A DNA stretch of 64,000 bases from the NCBI GenBank assembly GCA_947396885.1, contig OX377205.1:66436969-66500968 (forward strand), written 5' to 3'. How positions within the stretch are numbered: position 1 is the first letter of the stretch; each line of letters begins with the position of its first letter. The translations under genes and the position numbers were made by a program. This document shows positions 21,804 to 32,345 of the stretch, in pieces. This DNA is from Heligmosomoides polygyrus polygyrus. Its lineage: Eukaryota > Nematoda > Chromadorea > Rhabditida > Heligmosomidae. The notes beneath the pieces were generated by a model. It ran no database searches and was not told the DNA's origin. It worked only from the letters and a program-made list of their open reading frames with translations.

Positions 21804-21977
21804 CATCCCGGATACGGGTGGGTGCTGATCGGTCCCATGAGGTGTGGATGTTGCGTTCGATCAAACGGCGCCGGTGGTGTAATGGCGTAGAGCATTCCCG
21901 CCCGGTCAGAGGGAGGTGCGGGTTCGAGTCCCGCCTGGCGCTAGAAGTTTTCGTCGCAACAAAACATCGTTGTAACA
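21804..21977 (+). mobile_element. SINE-A, tRNA-like, with 13-bp target duplication
   Basis: Flanked by ACTTTATGTAAGT at 21791-21803 and 21978-21990, an exact 13-bp duplication. Inside, 21867-21942 is a 76-nt tRNA-like sequence: 7-bp acceptor pairing GGCGCCG with TGGCGCT (two G-T pairs), a strong T arm (GCGGG TTCGAGT CCCGC) with a canonical B box, and an A-box-like TGGTGTAATGG. The D arm does not fold and the anticodon arm is imperfect, so this is a Pol III SINE and not a working tRNA. Confidence 0.82.
21867..21942 (+). ncRNA. tRNA-like pseudogene (Pol III head of SINE-A)
   Basis: See the SINE-A entry: good acceptor and T arm, B box GGTTCGAGTCC at 21921-21931, poor D arm. The best anticodon-arm fold puts GGT in the anticodon position, with C where U33 should be, so a decoding role is unlikely. 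Confidence 0.55.
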
Positions 21978-21994
21978 ACTTTATGTAAGTGTCT

Positions 21995-23495
21995 GGCTTT
22001 CCGATAACTTGCGCTGATGGAAAACTCAGTGTACTTTTCCTTGCATTTCAGTTAATAGATAAGAAAATAGCGAAATCCATAGGGATAAAACTTTTGTGTT
22101 GTCTAGATGTGAACAGAACCAAAACTCCAATAGTAGAATAGACGAAGAATAGAGAATCACTGCTTCCAGTCGAGCGGTCATATATGAATGGAATTCAAAA
22201 TGGAAGGCGTTATTTGAAAATACAGTGAATGGCAAGCATGCTAGCACTCAAAAACCGGCGCATCTACTACCTTTATAAGGACAGAAGGGTAATTATTTGA
22301 AGGCAAATACTTCAGATGGATATGTTCTATTCTTCTTTTTAGCTAGGGAGGCCACTATCATGAATGTGCAAGACGATCCTTGACTCTTATGCCAGAGCGG
22401 ACTGACGCGAGCTTCATGCAGAACCATTGCTTGAGTTCCTGTACAGTGAAATACATACAATTCAACGAGAACAGACGCTCTCTAAATTAGGATACGCTGT
22501 TGATGATAATGCTAATGCCGCTCTCTCACCTTTGAAGAGCCTCCTCGACATTCCAAAAATGGCAAAGATGGCTGTGTCAAAATGCAATTGACCTTACCTG
22601 CTGCACTACACAAAGCACAGTGTAGATGCCAATGTGAGAAGAATCTCATTCATAGAACAAGAGGAAAACATTTGCTGCTATGAGAAGATTGTAATCGGTC
22701 GTACCTCATATCAATATTGACGTCAACATGTCATTGCGCTATATATCCTGATGAGGCAAATATAAACACAAATAGATTTCTAATGGATACATAGTCAATA
22801 ACTCCTGAGCAACAGCTTCAACAGCAAGAGCTGCCGAGCTTCTGCCAACATTTTAGGTTCACGGCGAGTTAAGCTCAAACCAATAAAAAACTGCACCGCA
22901 ATATTGCAAGAAATTTCCAAACAGCGTCTCGACCCTAGGCAGCTTAGGACGAAGTCGATAATTTCCTATTCTTTCTCTCGCTGAAACCAAAGAGGTGATA
23001 CCAAAGGGAAGGAAACGTCTGCTAAGCGCCCCGTTATGCAGTGTGAGGACAGAAGGAGTGAGCATGATGAGGATACAAAGCAAATTCTAAAGAGATGAAA
23101 ACTTCGTGCAGAAAGAGTTGCGAATTTGGCTGAAAGGGCATGACATGCACTGAGCGTTAGTTAGTACTATCTCCTAGCCTTGCTAGAACGTCAAAAGAAA
23201 CACCGTTAACCGAATTAGACACTGAGGAAACGCTGGCGGCGGGCCTCTCTCACTAGAAGACCTTTCATTGCAAGGCAATTTGATGAGTTCTCTGGTTGGC
23301 CGGTAGGGAGACATCGAGAGCTGTTTATGAGAAACACTTCTCTCCAGTCCAGAGTTGTGGGGAAGATCACTATGAGCTAAATTCTGTACCAGGATCTGCA
23401 GGTTTTTTAACAGATGCGGTAGGAGGGTCAGGATGTGGTTAATCATTCCCTTTTTGAATGCCTTTACTTTGACGCTTAGGGATACGCCACACATC
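21995..23495. other. No recognisable gene
   Basis: Only short frames. The minus frame 23183-23566 (127 codons) runs into the end of the next fold-back element and matches nothing I know. Confidence 0.4.
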
Positions 23496-23499
23496 CTGC

Positions 23500-26400
23500 T
23501 ACAATACCGCCCGCGTCGCGCGGTTGAAAAAGACGGGACGGTTTGCGACGGAATAATCCGACGCAAACCGTCGCATGGTCATAACTCCTTTTATTTTATG
23601 TTGTTTGAGGAAGTGTTGGCACCGTTCGACTCATCTCCTCGAGATCTACACAAACACAAACTTTACCGTTTTCACCGTGGGTGGTCTAAAAAAATAGATG
23701 CAGCAGGCCTTTGCGATTAGAGCACCTTATTTCCCAGGACGTGCATGATTTCGGAGTATCTCAGGCATGGCGTACGTTGTCAGTGCTCTGTCATGTCTGC
23801 AATGCTCCGAGGGTGCACCGCGCACAATGTATACGGGATCGAACCTTTCAAACGAGGTGAGCGACGGCATGCAAATTGCACGTGCGGACGTGTTCGGAGC
23901 TCACTAACTCTTTCAAGTTCAAATCGTTTCGGCTGATTTTTTTTGACGCACTTTTTTCCGATTTCTGTGGACCAGGAAGACCCGGCGAGCAATCGGCCTT
24001 GAAATGCGTATGCTAACAGCGGGCTTAAGGTAATTTACCATAACGTGTTTAGAACTCCTCAGCTTTCTAAACGGCCTTAGCCTCAGCTGCCAGTTTAAAG
24101 CGGCAGAAGATAGCGGTTAGAGTTCCTTGTGCTCTCACCCGCCCAGATTTGAGTGTTCGACATTAGCAATGGGATTCTTCTGTTCAGCATAAGAAACGCT
24201 ATCGAATGATATAAATTTCGACCGATTTTGGAAACATCGATTTTTTTGACAGTTTCGCATCGAGGATGAGGCCGCTCGAAGCCCCGCGGCAGACGGACGG
24301 TGACGTCACCGAAAACCGATATCTTCGAATTGGGCCATGCTTGGCACCATTCGATAAAGCTTTTCGTGTTGAATTGAACGATGCTATTGAAAGTAGGCAA
24401 AACTATAATCTAGGCGAGTAAGAGCGATGAGAACATCAACCGTTGTTGTGCTTAATTGTACGCGCGGGCGTGTTCTAAGCGCGATTACTCTGTCACATGT
24501 AAACCTTTCCGGTTGTAGCTTGTGGGTTTTGTAGGCAGCAAAATGTTCTAGTAGTGTGCTGAAATACAACAATGTAGCTTATGAATGGACAAAATTAGAG
24601 CAGTGCGAAAATGCAGCTGGCCTTGTGTTACACGACTTTTTCCAATTTCAGTCGACCCTGCGGGAAGACGCGGACAGCTAACGGTCTACAAATGCGCAGG
24701 CGAGCAGAACGTTTGAGGTTCTTTACGACGACGTGCTCACAGCTCCCAAGCTGTCTATACTGCATTAGCCCATCCGTCATTTTAGGGCGGCGGACTTAGC
24801 GGTTGGAGTTTCGTTCCCCTTACTTGCCCTATATCTGGGTTTTCGACCACTCAATAACAACGTTTTGTTCACCACGAAAAGCTCTATCGAACGGTGTTAC
24901 TCTCGACTAATTTCAAAAAATTTGGTTGAATTCTCGATGGGAAATTGTCAAAAAGATTTTTTGACAATTTCCTATCGAGAACGTGGACGCCCTAGGCCGA
25001 GCCCGCGCTAACGATGACGTGATCAAAACCGATATTTCGAAAGTGTCCAAATTTCCTCGTCCAAAATCATCTAGGAGGTTGTTTGGTGCGCTGTTACGAA
25101 TCAGGCGTCCGTTTTTGAAAATTCCGCCGATTTCGGCAGGTTTTCGATTTTTTCTGGATAACTGAGGATAGCGGCGTCAGGATCACCTGATGAAGCGAAA
25201 TATTTTTGACGCCTATATTGCCGATCTACAGTGTGGGAATCTTAAACCATAAAACAGTTAAAGTCATCGGTATGCGTTTAGGCTTTTATCATTTACCACA
25301 AGCTCTATCGATTGGTGCCAAGCATGGCTCAATTCGAAGATATCGGTTTTCGATGACGTAACCGTCCGTCTGCCGCGGCCTCGAGCGGCCTCATCCTCGA
25401 TGCGAAACTGTCAAAAAATCGGTATTTCCAAAATAGGTCGAAATTTATATCATTCGATAGCGTTTCTCATGCTGAACAGAAGGATCCCATTGCTAATGTC
25501 GAACACTCAAATCTGGGCGAGTGAGAGCACAAGGAACTCTAACCGCTATCTTCTGCCGCTTTAAACTGACAGCTGAGGATAAGGCCGTTTAGAAAGCTGA
25601 GAAGTTCTAAACACGTCATGGTAAATTACCTTAAGCCCGCTGTTAGCATACGCATTTCAAGGCCGATTGTTCGCCGGGTCTTCCTGGTCCACAGAAATCG
25701 GAAAAAAATGCCACAATGTCACACAAGCCTCACCTGAATATTCGCACAATTGTAACATCGCCTCTTCCTAAGCTACACAGTTCTGCATTAGAGTACCACT
25801 AGACCATTTTACTGCCTACAAGACCCACAAGTTGCAGCCGAAACGATTTGAACTTGAAAGAGTTATTGAGCTCCGAACACGCCCGCACGTACAATTTGCA
25901 TGCGGTCGCTTTCCTCGATTGAAAGGTTCGATTCTATATGCATTGGTCGCGGCGCACTCCAAAGGCTAGTTGGACAGCCTTGGAGCAATTCCTTAGCAGG
26001 ACGGCTGGAAATTTAGGATAGAACTTTCCAAACACTCACTCTACCAGTTGCGAACCCAATCGATTGACAGGTTCATCTCTATACGCACTTCACACGGCGC
26101 ACACTTTAGTCTCGCCGGGACTGATTGGAGCAATTCCCGAAATTTCTGACAAAAGTCTCCAAACCGTTCGAAATAGGCTTGAAGGCTTTACATTTTCCAG
26201 TAAGGGCAGATAGAAGCGGAGAGAACATGCTTTCTAACACTCGATTGATAGGGTCGATCCCGTATACATTGTGCGCGGTGCACCCTCGGAGCATTGCAGG
26301 CATGACAGAGCACTGACAACGTACGCCATGCCTGAGATACTCTGAAATCATGCACGTCCTGTGAAATAAGGTGCTCTAATCGCAAAAGCCTGCTGCATTT

Positions 26401-26589
26401 ATTTTTTTAGACCACCCACGGTGAAAACGGTAAAGTTTATGTTTGTATAGATCTCGAGGAGATGAGCCGAACGGCGCCAACACTTTCTCAAACAACATAA
26501 AATAAAAGGAGTTATGACCATGCGATGGTTTGCGTCGGATTATTCCGTCGCAAACCGTCTTTTGACCGCGCGACGCGGGCAGTATTGTA
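23500..26589. mobile_element. Large fold-back element G (TACAATACCGC ends)
   Basis: Left arm 23500-24361 pairs with right arm 25308-26589 at roughly 90 percent by eye. The ends read TACAATACCGCCCGCG and its complement CGGGCAGTATTGTA, consistent with a TA duplication. About 30-70 bp in from each end is a subterminal palindrome (GGTTTGCGACGGAATAATCC and complement). The right arm is longer because it keeps three tandem units based on CGATTGATAGGTTCGATC..TATACATTGTGCGCGG, of which the left arm has one, and an extra 110 bp near 25725. No transposase frame is present, so it would need one in trans. Element H is a relative. Confidence 0.8.
24931..24981. repeat. Hairpin in the centre of element G
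   Basis: TTCTCGATGGGAAATTGTCA (24931-24950) and its continuation pair with 24958-24981 with one mismatch. A related GACAATTTCCC motif occurs in element H near 32835, so this is a family feature. Confidence 0.7.
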
Positions 26590-26604
26590 CTGTGTGGAGG
26601 CACT

Positions 26605-29600
26605 ATCTTCTTCTTCTTCAGCGTTTGTCCCGCTTCATGGCGGGGTCCGCTTTTCTGGTGTCATGTCGCCATCTTTTCCGATACCGTGCTAGATCAAGGT
26701 GGACACCAGCTACTTTAAAGTCCTTGTGTAACATATCAGCCCAGCGCTGCTTCGGGCGCCCTCTAGGCTGCTTTCGAGACACTACGAAGTTAAGGCCTAT
26801 CTTACGGACGCTGTCTTCTTTTCCACGCAGAACGTGTCCGTACCATCGTAAGCGAGCTTCGCGCATCTTGTCTATCGGCGCGACACCGAACTTCTGCCGG
26901 ATAGCCTCGTTTCGGATGCGGTCCAGGCGCGTGACTCCGCCATCCAGCGCAACATCTTCGTTTCCATTACGCTGAGGCTACTTTCCGTTTCGCTACCGGC
27001 AGGACGACGTTTTTGTAGATCTTCGACTTTAAGCGCTCTGGCATCTTCTTGTCGCAGAGTACTCCAGTCAACGAGCGCCACTTCGACCAAGCTGCATTCA
27101 CGCGTGAGTTCACTTCAACCATCAGACTGCCATTAGAGGCTATTGCTGATCCCAAGTATTTAAACACCGAAGTGCGTGTAAGCTCAGTACCGTTAATCTT
27201 AATGGAGCCGGACTCATTTACGTCAGTCGTGAAATACTCGGCCTTCTTGACGTTCAATTTGAGTCCGAACATGGCCAGGCGGTCGCACCAAGCTTGCACC
27301 TCTCGCTCGAGCTCACCTTTGTCTTCGCAGGCGAGCATCACGTCATCAGCATATAGCAACGTCCAAGGGACGGGCTTCTGAAGATCTCGCGTAATGGCAT
27401 CCATTACGACAACAAAGAGGAGTGGGGAAAGCGCAGATCCTTGGTGCACCCCAACAGAGATGGGAAACTCCGTCGAGGTTCCTGCTGCCGCTTGCACACG
27501 ACTCTTTGGACAAGAGTATAGCATTCGCACCCACTCTACAAGTTCTTCGGGAACACCGTGCTGTCGTAGGGCGTACCATATAACCTCACGCGGCACGCGC
27601 TCGAAGGCCTTCTCCAACTCAAGGAAGGCAAGATGCACCCGCCTCTGCTTCTCGCAATGCTTCTCTACCAGAAGACGGGCGGCATGTATGGCATCGATAG
27701 TGCCACAACCAGCCACGAAGCCGCACTGATTGGTTGAAAGCTTGACGATTTCGCGAATTCGGCTATCGATGATTCGCTCGAAGATCTTCATGCTGTGCGA
27801 GAGCAACCGAATCGGACGGTAATTTGAGCAGTCTGCAGGGCTGCCCTTCTTCTTCCAAATGGGGATCGTCGTATTTTCCTGCCAAACATCAGGCACCTTC
27901 TTCTCCGCTACCACCTGGTTCAAAGACTAGGCCAACCACTCAGTAGAGTACCAGAACTTCGATTTCCATAAGTCAGCTGGCAAGTATCTGGACCAGTCGC
28001 CTTGCCCGGTCGCATCATCCTCAGAGCCGCGTCAGTTTCCTCCACAGTGATTTTGTGGACGGGACCGTGGATAGGAGCCACAGAAGGGACGGCCGGATGA
28101 GGGAACTCTTCAGTCGAAATTCCCACGAAATAATCGCACCATCGCTTCAAGGCCTTTTTGCGCTCTGTCAGAAGATGGCCGTTCTCATCATTGATGCCAA
28201 AGAACTTCTCTATATCCTCGGATTGGCGATGACGATTTTTCGCAAGTCGGTACAAATACCGCTCGCCATCGCGCGACTCAAGCTTTTCGTAGACATTATT
28301 GTAATGAGTGGCTTTTGCCACGGCCACAGCCTTCTTGACAGCTTTTTTCGCTTCATGGTACTTTTGCCAATTATTGGCGGTCTTGTCGTCGAGAAACACA
28401 TGATAAAGCGCTTTCTTCTCTCGAACCTTTTCTTTCACATCGTTCGTCCACAGCCATGCCTGCATGTCGACCTTTCGTCGTCCAGGCTTCGTAGTGCCAA
28501 GCACTGACCTCGCAGCTTGAAGTATCGCGTCGGTCACTTTCTTCCAAGTTTCGTTGCCGTGACTGCCGGTAACCGTACGCGAGAAATCACAGCTGCTTCC
28601 TTCTCTCTCCTTCGCCACAACTTGATTCTTGCAGCACCACATCGCTCAACCTGCTGCAGCCTCGGAGGAGCGATCTTCAAAGTACAGATCAGCGGACGAT
28701 GCTGTGGGGCGACCGTTTCATACGGCACGATCTTCGCGTCTGTGACGAGATTTCGGTCACGATCTCTCACAAGGACGAAGTCTATCTGCTTCTTGGTGTT
28801 CCCACTATAGAACGAGATAAGGTGGGAGTTGTATTTGCGAAACACGGTGTTCATTATGGTGAGGTTATGCGAATCCGCATATTCAAGAATACGCTCACCA
28901 TCTGTGTTACGCAACCCATAGCCGAATCCACCATGACAGCTGTACCCGTCTTTCCTCGCGCCGACGTGCCCATTGAGGTCACCAGCGACGACGATGACGT
29001 CCTTCGACGGTACCTCTGCTGTATTCTCATCAAGCAAGCTCCAAAACTCATCCTTGGCTTGATCGGAGCAGCCAGTCTGCGGAGCATACGCAGAGAAGAA
29101 GTGGAAGAGTCGCTCCTTAGCGGCGACAACGATCTTCATCAATCAATCGTCAAAGCGTTCAGCGCTTACAATCGAGTCTCGGAAACGCTCGAAGACGATT
29201 ATACCAACACTGATGGTCCTGGGACTTCCACATAGAACGGCCTTGAAGCCACGTCCTATGTCCCTTGACTTGCGGCACGACCACCCCGCCTCCTGCACCG
29301 CACAGAAGTCAACTCTTCTACGCTCCAGTGCTTCTACCAACTCGCACGAGCGGCCCGTCAACGTACCCACATTCAGTGTAGCCACGTGGGTCCTGCTTAC
29401 GTTACGGGACTTTGTGACTAGCTCAGTTGTCCCCCACCCCCGATGCCGTCCTCGCACCAGGGACCCTCGCATACTTTTCACCCTCGTCGGGCTTTGTGAG
29501 TGCGCGTCGGCTGCTGCCGACACCGTAGCACTATCTCGAAAAAAATGAACTGACATACACCCATACGATGTGACATTGGGTTGTTCGTAGGCCGGGCTGT

Positions 29601-29707
29601 CACCAGGGCCTGTCGCCTGCATTCGAATGTCCGTGCTTGGCTTAGCTCGCAGAAGCAAGCAGTTTCCAGTGGCACCACGAGGAGGAACGGACATCGCACC
29701 CCCGCCA
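26605..29707 (-). mobile_element. RTE copy C, nearly complete
   Basis: About 3.1 kb, flanked by the 12-bp direct repeat TGTGGAGGCACT (26593-26604 and 29708-29719), the signature of target-primed insertion. The 3' end is a short AAG-rich run (complement of ATCTTCTTCTTCTTC). It inserted 3 bp outside the right end of fold-back element G. Order along the minus strand: leader, endonuclease, linker, reverse transcriptase, C-terminal GRPKQRW tail at 26618-26866. The length compares with about 3.3 kb for C. elegans RTE-1. Confidence 0.93.
26967..29700 (-). pseudogene. RTE copy C endonuclease-reverse transcriptase, disrupted
   Basis: The endonuclease is open at 29700-29143 and again 29142-28534; a single in-frame TGA at 29145-29143 replaces an Arg codon before the KIVVAAKERL segment. 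Motifs include GDLNGHVG, KQIDFVLVRD and QHRPLICTL. The linker is open to 27920 (MRPGKATGPD), then a frameshift leads into a 318-codon RT frame (27923-26967): KVPDVWQENTTIPIWKKKGS, NYRPIRLLSHSMKIFERII, HQGSALSPLLF and YADD at 27342-27353, all canonical. After KSKIYKNVVLPVA a small deletion scrambles the join to the tail. Few lesions for its length, so it is younger than copies E and F, but not active as it stands. Confidence 0.9.
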
Positions 29708-30143
29708 TGTGGAGGCACTGTAGCCTATATATATAGAAATTAAACGTGGAATCTGTGGACTAACTGCCGCTGATACCATTCTTTTCAAATTTGCTGCTGA
29801 GGAAGTGGAAGAGCTGCTATGCTTTCACAGGATCGCAAATAATCGAGGAAGTACTGAAATTTCGGATCTAGTGCCATCAAGTGAATCTATATAGCACTCG
29901 AGCACTCGAACTGTTGTCATAAAGTATAAGTGTAAAATCAAACGCAACAATAGGCATTTCTTCTTCTCAAAACGGGCCACCCTCTGAAAAAGAAGTTATT
30001 CAATCGAGTCCTCATGTTTTCAAAACCGTCCTGCTCGTCCATATTAACGAGTGCGTGAAAGAAATAGAGACCTTAGCTTATGTTTAAGCAAGTTTACCGT
30101 TTATTCTCCTATGGTCCGAACATATTCTGCGGCTTGCTGTTAA

Positions 30144-30426
30144 GGATAAGGATAAAGGACGGCGTTATTCAATCCCCTTTGGTATGCGCCACGCTTCTAC
30201 TTCTACGGGATGTCATGGAGGCGAGTTGAATGCGTATTTGGCCATACAATGACTTGCAGTGGCCAGCCAATGAACAAGTCAGTGCTTTGTCCTTCCCAGA
30301 CAAGTTTGGTACCAATTCACCGACCCCGGAGGGATGGAAGGTTTGGTTGGCCTGGGCGGGAAATCAGAACCAGGAACCTGGTATTGGGTGCAGGCGCCAG
30401 CCGGCGCCTCCTCCGACTGCGCTCCA
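30144..30426 (-). mobile_element. SINE-B with target duplication
   Basis: Minus-strand copy with its AAGGAT-repeat tail at the left (30144-30160) and its tRNA-like head at the right. Flanks CGGCTTGCTGTTAA (30130-30143) and CGGCTTGCTGCTAA (30427-30440) form a 14-bp duplication with one mismatch. The body matches 44544-44854 almost base for base. Confidence 0.82.
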
Positions 30427-30562
30427 CGGCTTGCTGCTAATTTACCGTAATCTTTTGCTGCACGCGACACTGTTGCGACTATAGATCACCGCTCAAAGTC
30501 TTTGAAAGAAAGACGCTTTGCGACGGATTAATCCTTTAAATTACGTGTTAGCTGGAATGCAG

Positions 30563-30604
30563 AGGAGTAAATTTAAAGGAAGTTATGCCTTTAAATTTAC
30601 TCCT
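30563..30604. repeat. 17-nt-arm hairpin in element H
   Basis: AGGAGTAAATTTAAAGG (30563-30579) and its exact complement (30588-30604), with an 8-nt loop. It lies where the subterminal palindrome of this family is expected, so it may replace or extend it. Confidence 0.75.
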
Positions 30605-30976
30605 TTGAATTCACCATTCGAATCGTCTATTCACTGCGCATTCAGAGCTTCCAAGCGGCGCCCAGTTTGGCAATCTATGACCTAGTTATGGAGCATTTTC
30701 GTGTAATTACAGTAAAATGTTGTGAATCACCTATTTTTAAAGGACAACTAATTGTTTAAGCATATGTCAACTCGCGAGAAATTTAATTTTTTGTTCATTA
30801 CAAGAATAGATATCTATCTGCACTACTCTGCGGTTTTCATTTGAATGGTAGTGAAAAAGTTGCTTACATGAAGCTGCGATGCGAACCTATGCCCGTTTTC
30901 TTTAAATAAAAAATCAAGAAATTGTTCAGTAGGTATTTTTCCGCACAAACATACAATACTTTTGTTATTAACAGAA

Positions 30977-31155
30977 CCAGCGTCGGTTGCGGGCGCAACC
31001 GACTCTGGCCGGGCAGGCCACGCTAGGCTAGCCGGCTTCGCCGGCGTCGTGTGTGGTGAGCCATGTGGGGTCAGAAACCCATCCTAACGTCGAGCCCGCT
31101 AGGGTCCCCACAACCCAGCGTCGGTTACGGGCTTCGCCAGCACCCGACTCTGGTC
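30977..31155. mobile_element. GC-rich 179-bp insertion with 10-bp flanking repeat
   Basis: A strikingly GC-rich island in AT-rich DNA, bounded by ATTAACAGAA at 30967-30976 and 31156-31165. The ends are inverted relatives (CCAGCGTCGG against the complement CCAGAGTCGG), and the CCAGCGTCGGTT..CGACTCTGG block occurs at both the start and the end. No coding capacity. Probably a non-autonomous element of unknown family. Confidence 0.7.
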
Positions 31156-31979
31156 ATTAACAGAATGAACAAAATGGAAAGATCACTTCTTGAGGCATAC
31201 TGAAACAGTGCTGTTTTCTGTGCGTAAAATAAGCTCAATACCGTTTTTATAGGTAAAAGAACAAAATAGTAGATGACAGTTCAAATATTGTATTCACGTT
31301 GAGGTAGAAGAAAAATATAGATTTTCAAAGAAAGCCGTTGTTTCTCGTACAGATGGATAATTGTAAAAGGTTGGCTCAAACGAGATAGTCGCTAGTAGTC
31401 CTTGAAGACGCTAATTTTGAGTTGGAAGATGTCAAGATTGATTTCGAAAGTGTCAAGCTTGCTTAGGAGCACGTCCTGCTTGATTTTGGCTACATGGTCC
31501 CACCACTGTTCAAACGGAATTTTCCACTAGATCTTGCAGAAGGCTCATGGAGATATGTCACAGCATGAAAAATCCAGATCCGTAGACTACTTGCCTTCAG
31601 CTGCAAAATTGGTGGAAAGTTTGTTAAGGTGGTATGGAAGGGGTCAACACTGCAGTGATGTTCGGACATATAGTGCACGTTGATAGATCTTATTTAGGCT
31701 GAAAAACCGGTTTTTATGGGGAGATGATTGAATTTCAACACCTGCAAAAACAACAACAACAACAAGTGCAACCAGAATTTTAGAATGAGTTGGTACAGTT
31801 AAGCCATTTAAAAAACCGCGAGCCAAAACCGAACATGGGACAGATCTCAAGAGATCGACCGGTGTTGCTTTTATTGCTCCAACGGGGTCGTGGTCGCTCG
31901 CTACTCGGCCACTGAGCATAGGGCTCCCGACGAGTCCTGCCTGTCCCACTCTCAGAACCGATGGTGTGCGGAAAGGGAA

Positions 31980-32345
31980 AGATTATACATCCTACAAAGA
32001 ATTTAAAGTGAGAAATCCTTTGCAGCAATATGGATCAACTCCCATTTGAGCCATATTATATCGTCAAGAAGCTGTTGATGCGAACCAAATGGCTAGCCAA
32101 ACCATTTTCTCTCTCAAGAACAACTCGAAGGGTAAGTTGAAGAAAACGAGAGCAAATACCAAATCTGGATAGCAGTAAATGACACAAAATAGTCGCTTCG
32201 GAGAGAGCCAGTCTTATCAACTGCTAGTTTTAGAATACTGGCTATACTATCGCCCACTGAAGAAAAGCAGGAGCTTCTTCCTTGCTTTATTATGCATCCT
32301 ACAACGAATTTAAAGTGGGAAAATTCTCTGCAGCAGTCGAAAATG
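31980..32345 (+). repeat. Pair of direct repeats inside element H
   Basis: ATCCTACAAAGAATTTAAAG (from about 31987) recurs at about 32293 as ATCCTACAACGAATTTAAAG, each followed by a TTTGCAGCA-type sequence. No function seen. Confidence 0.5.
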
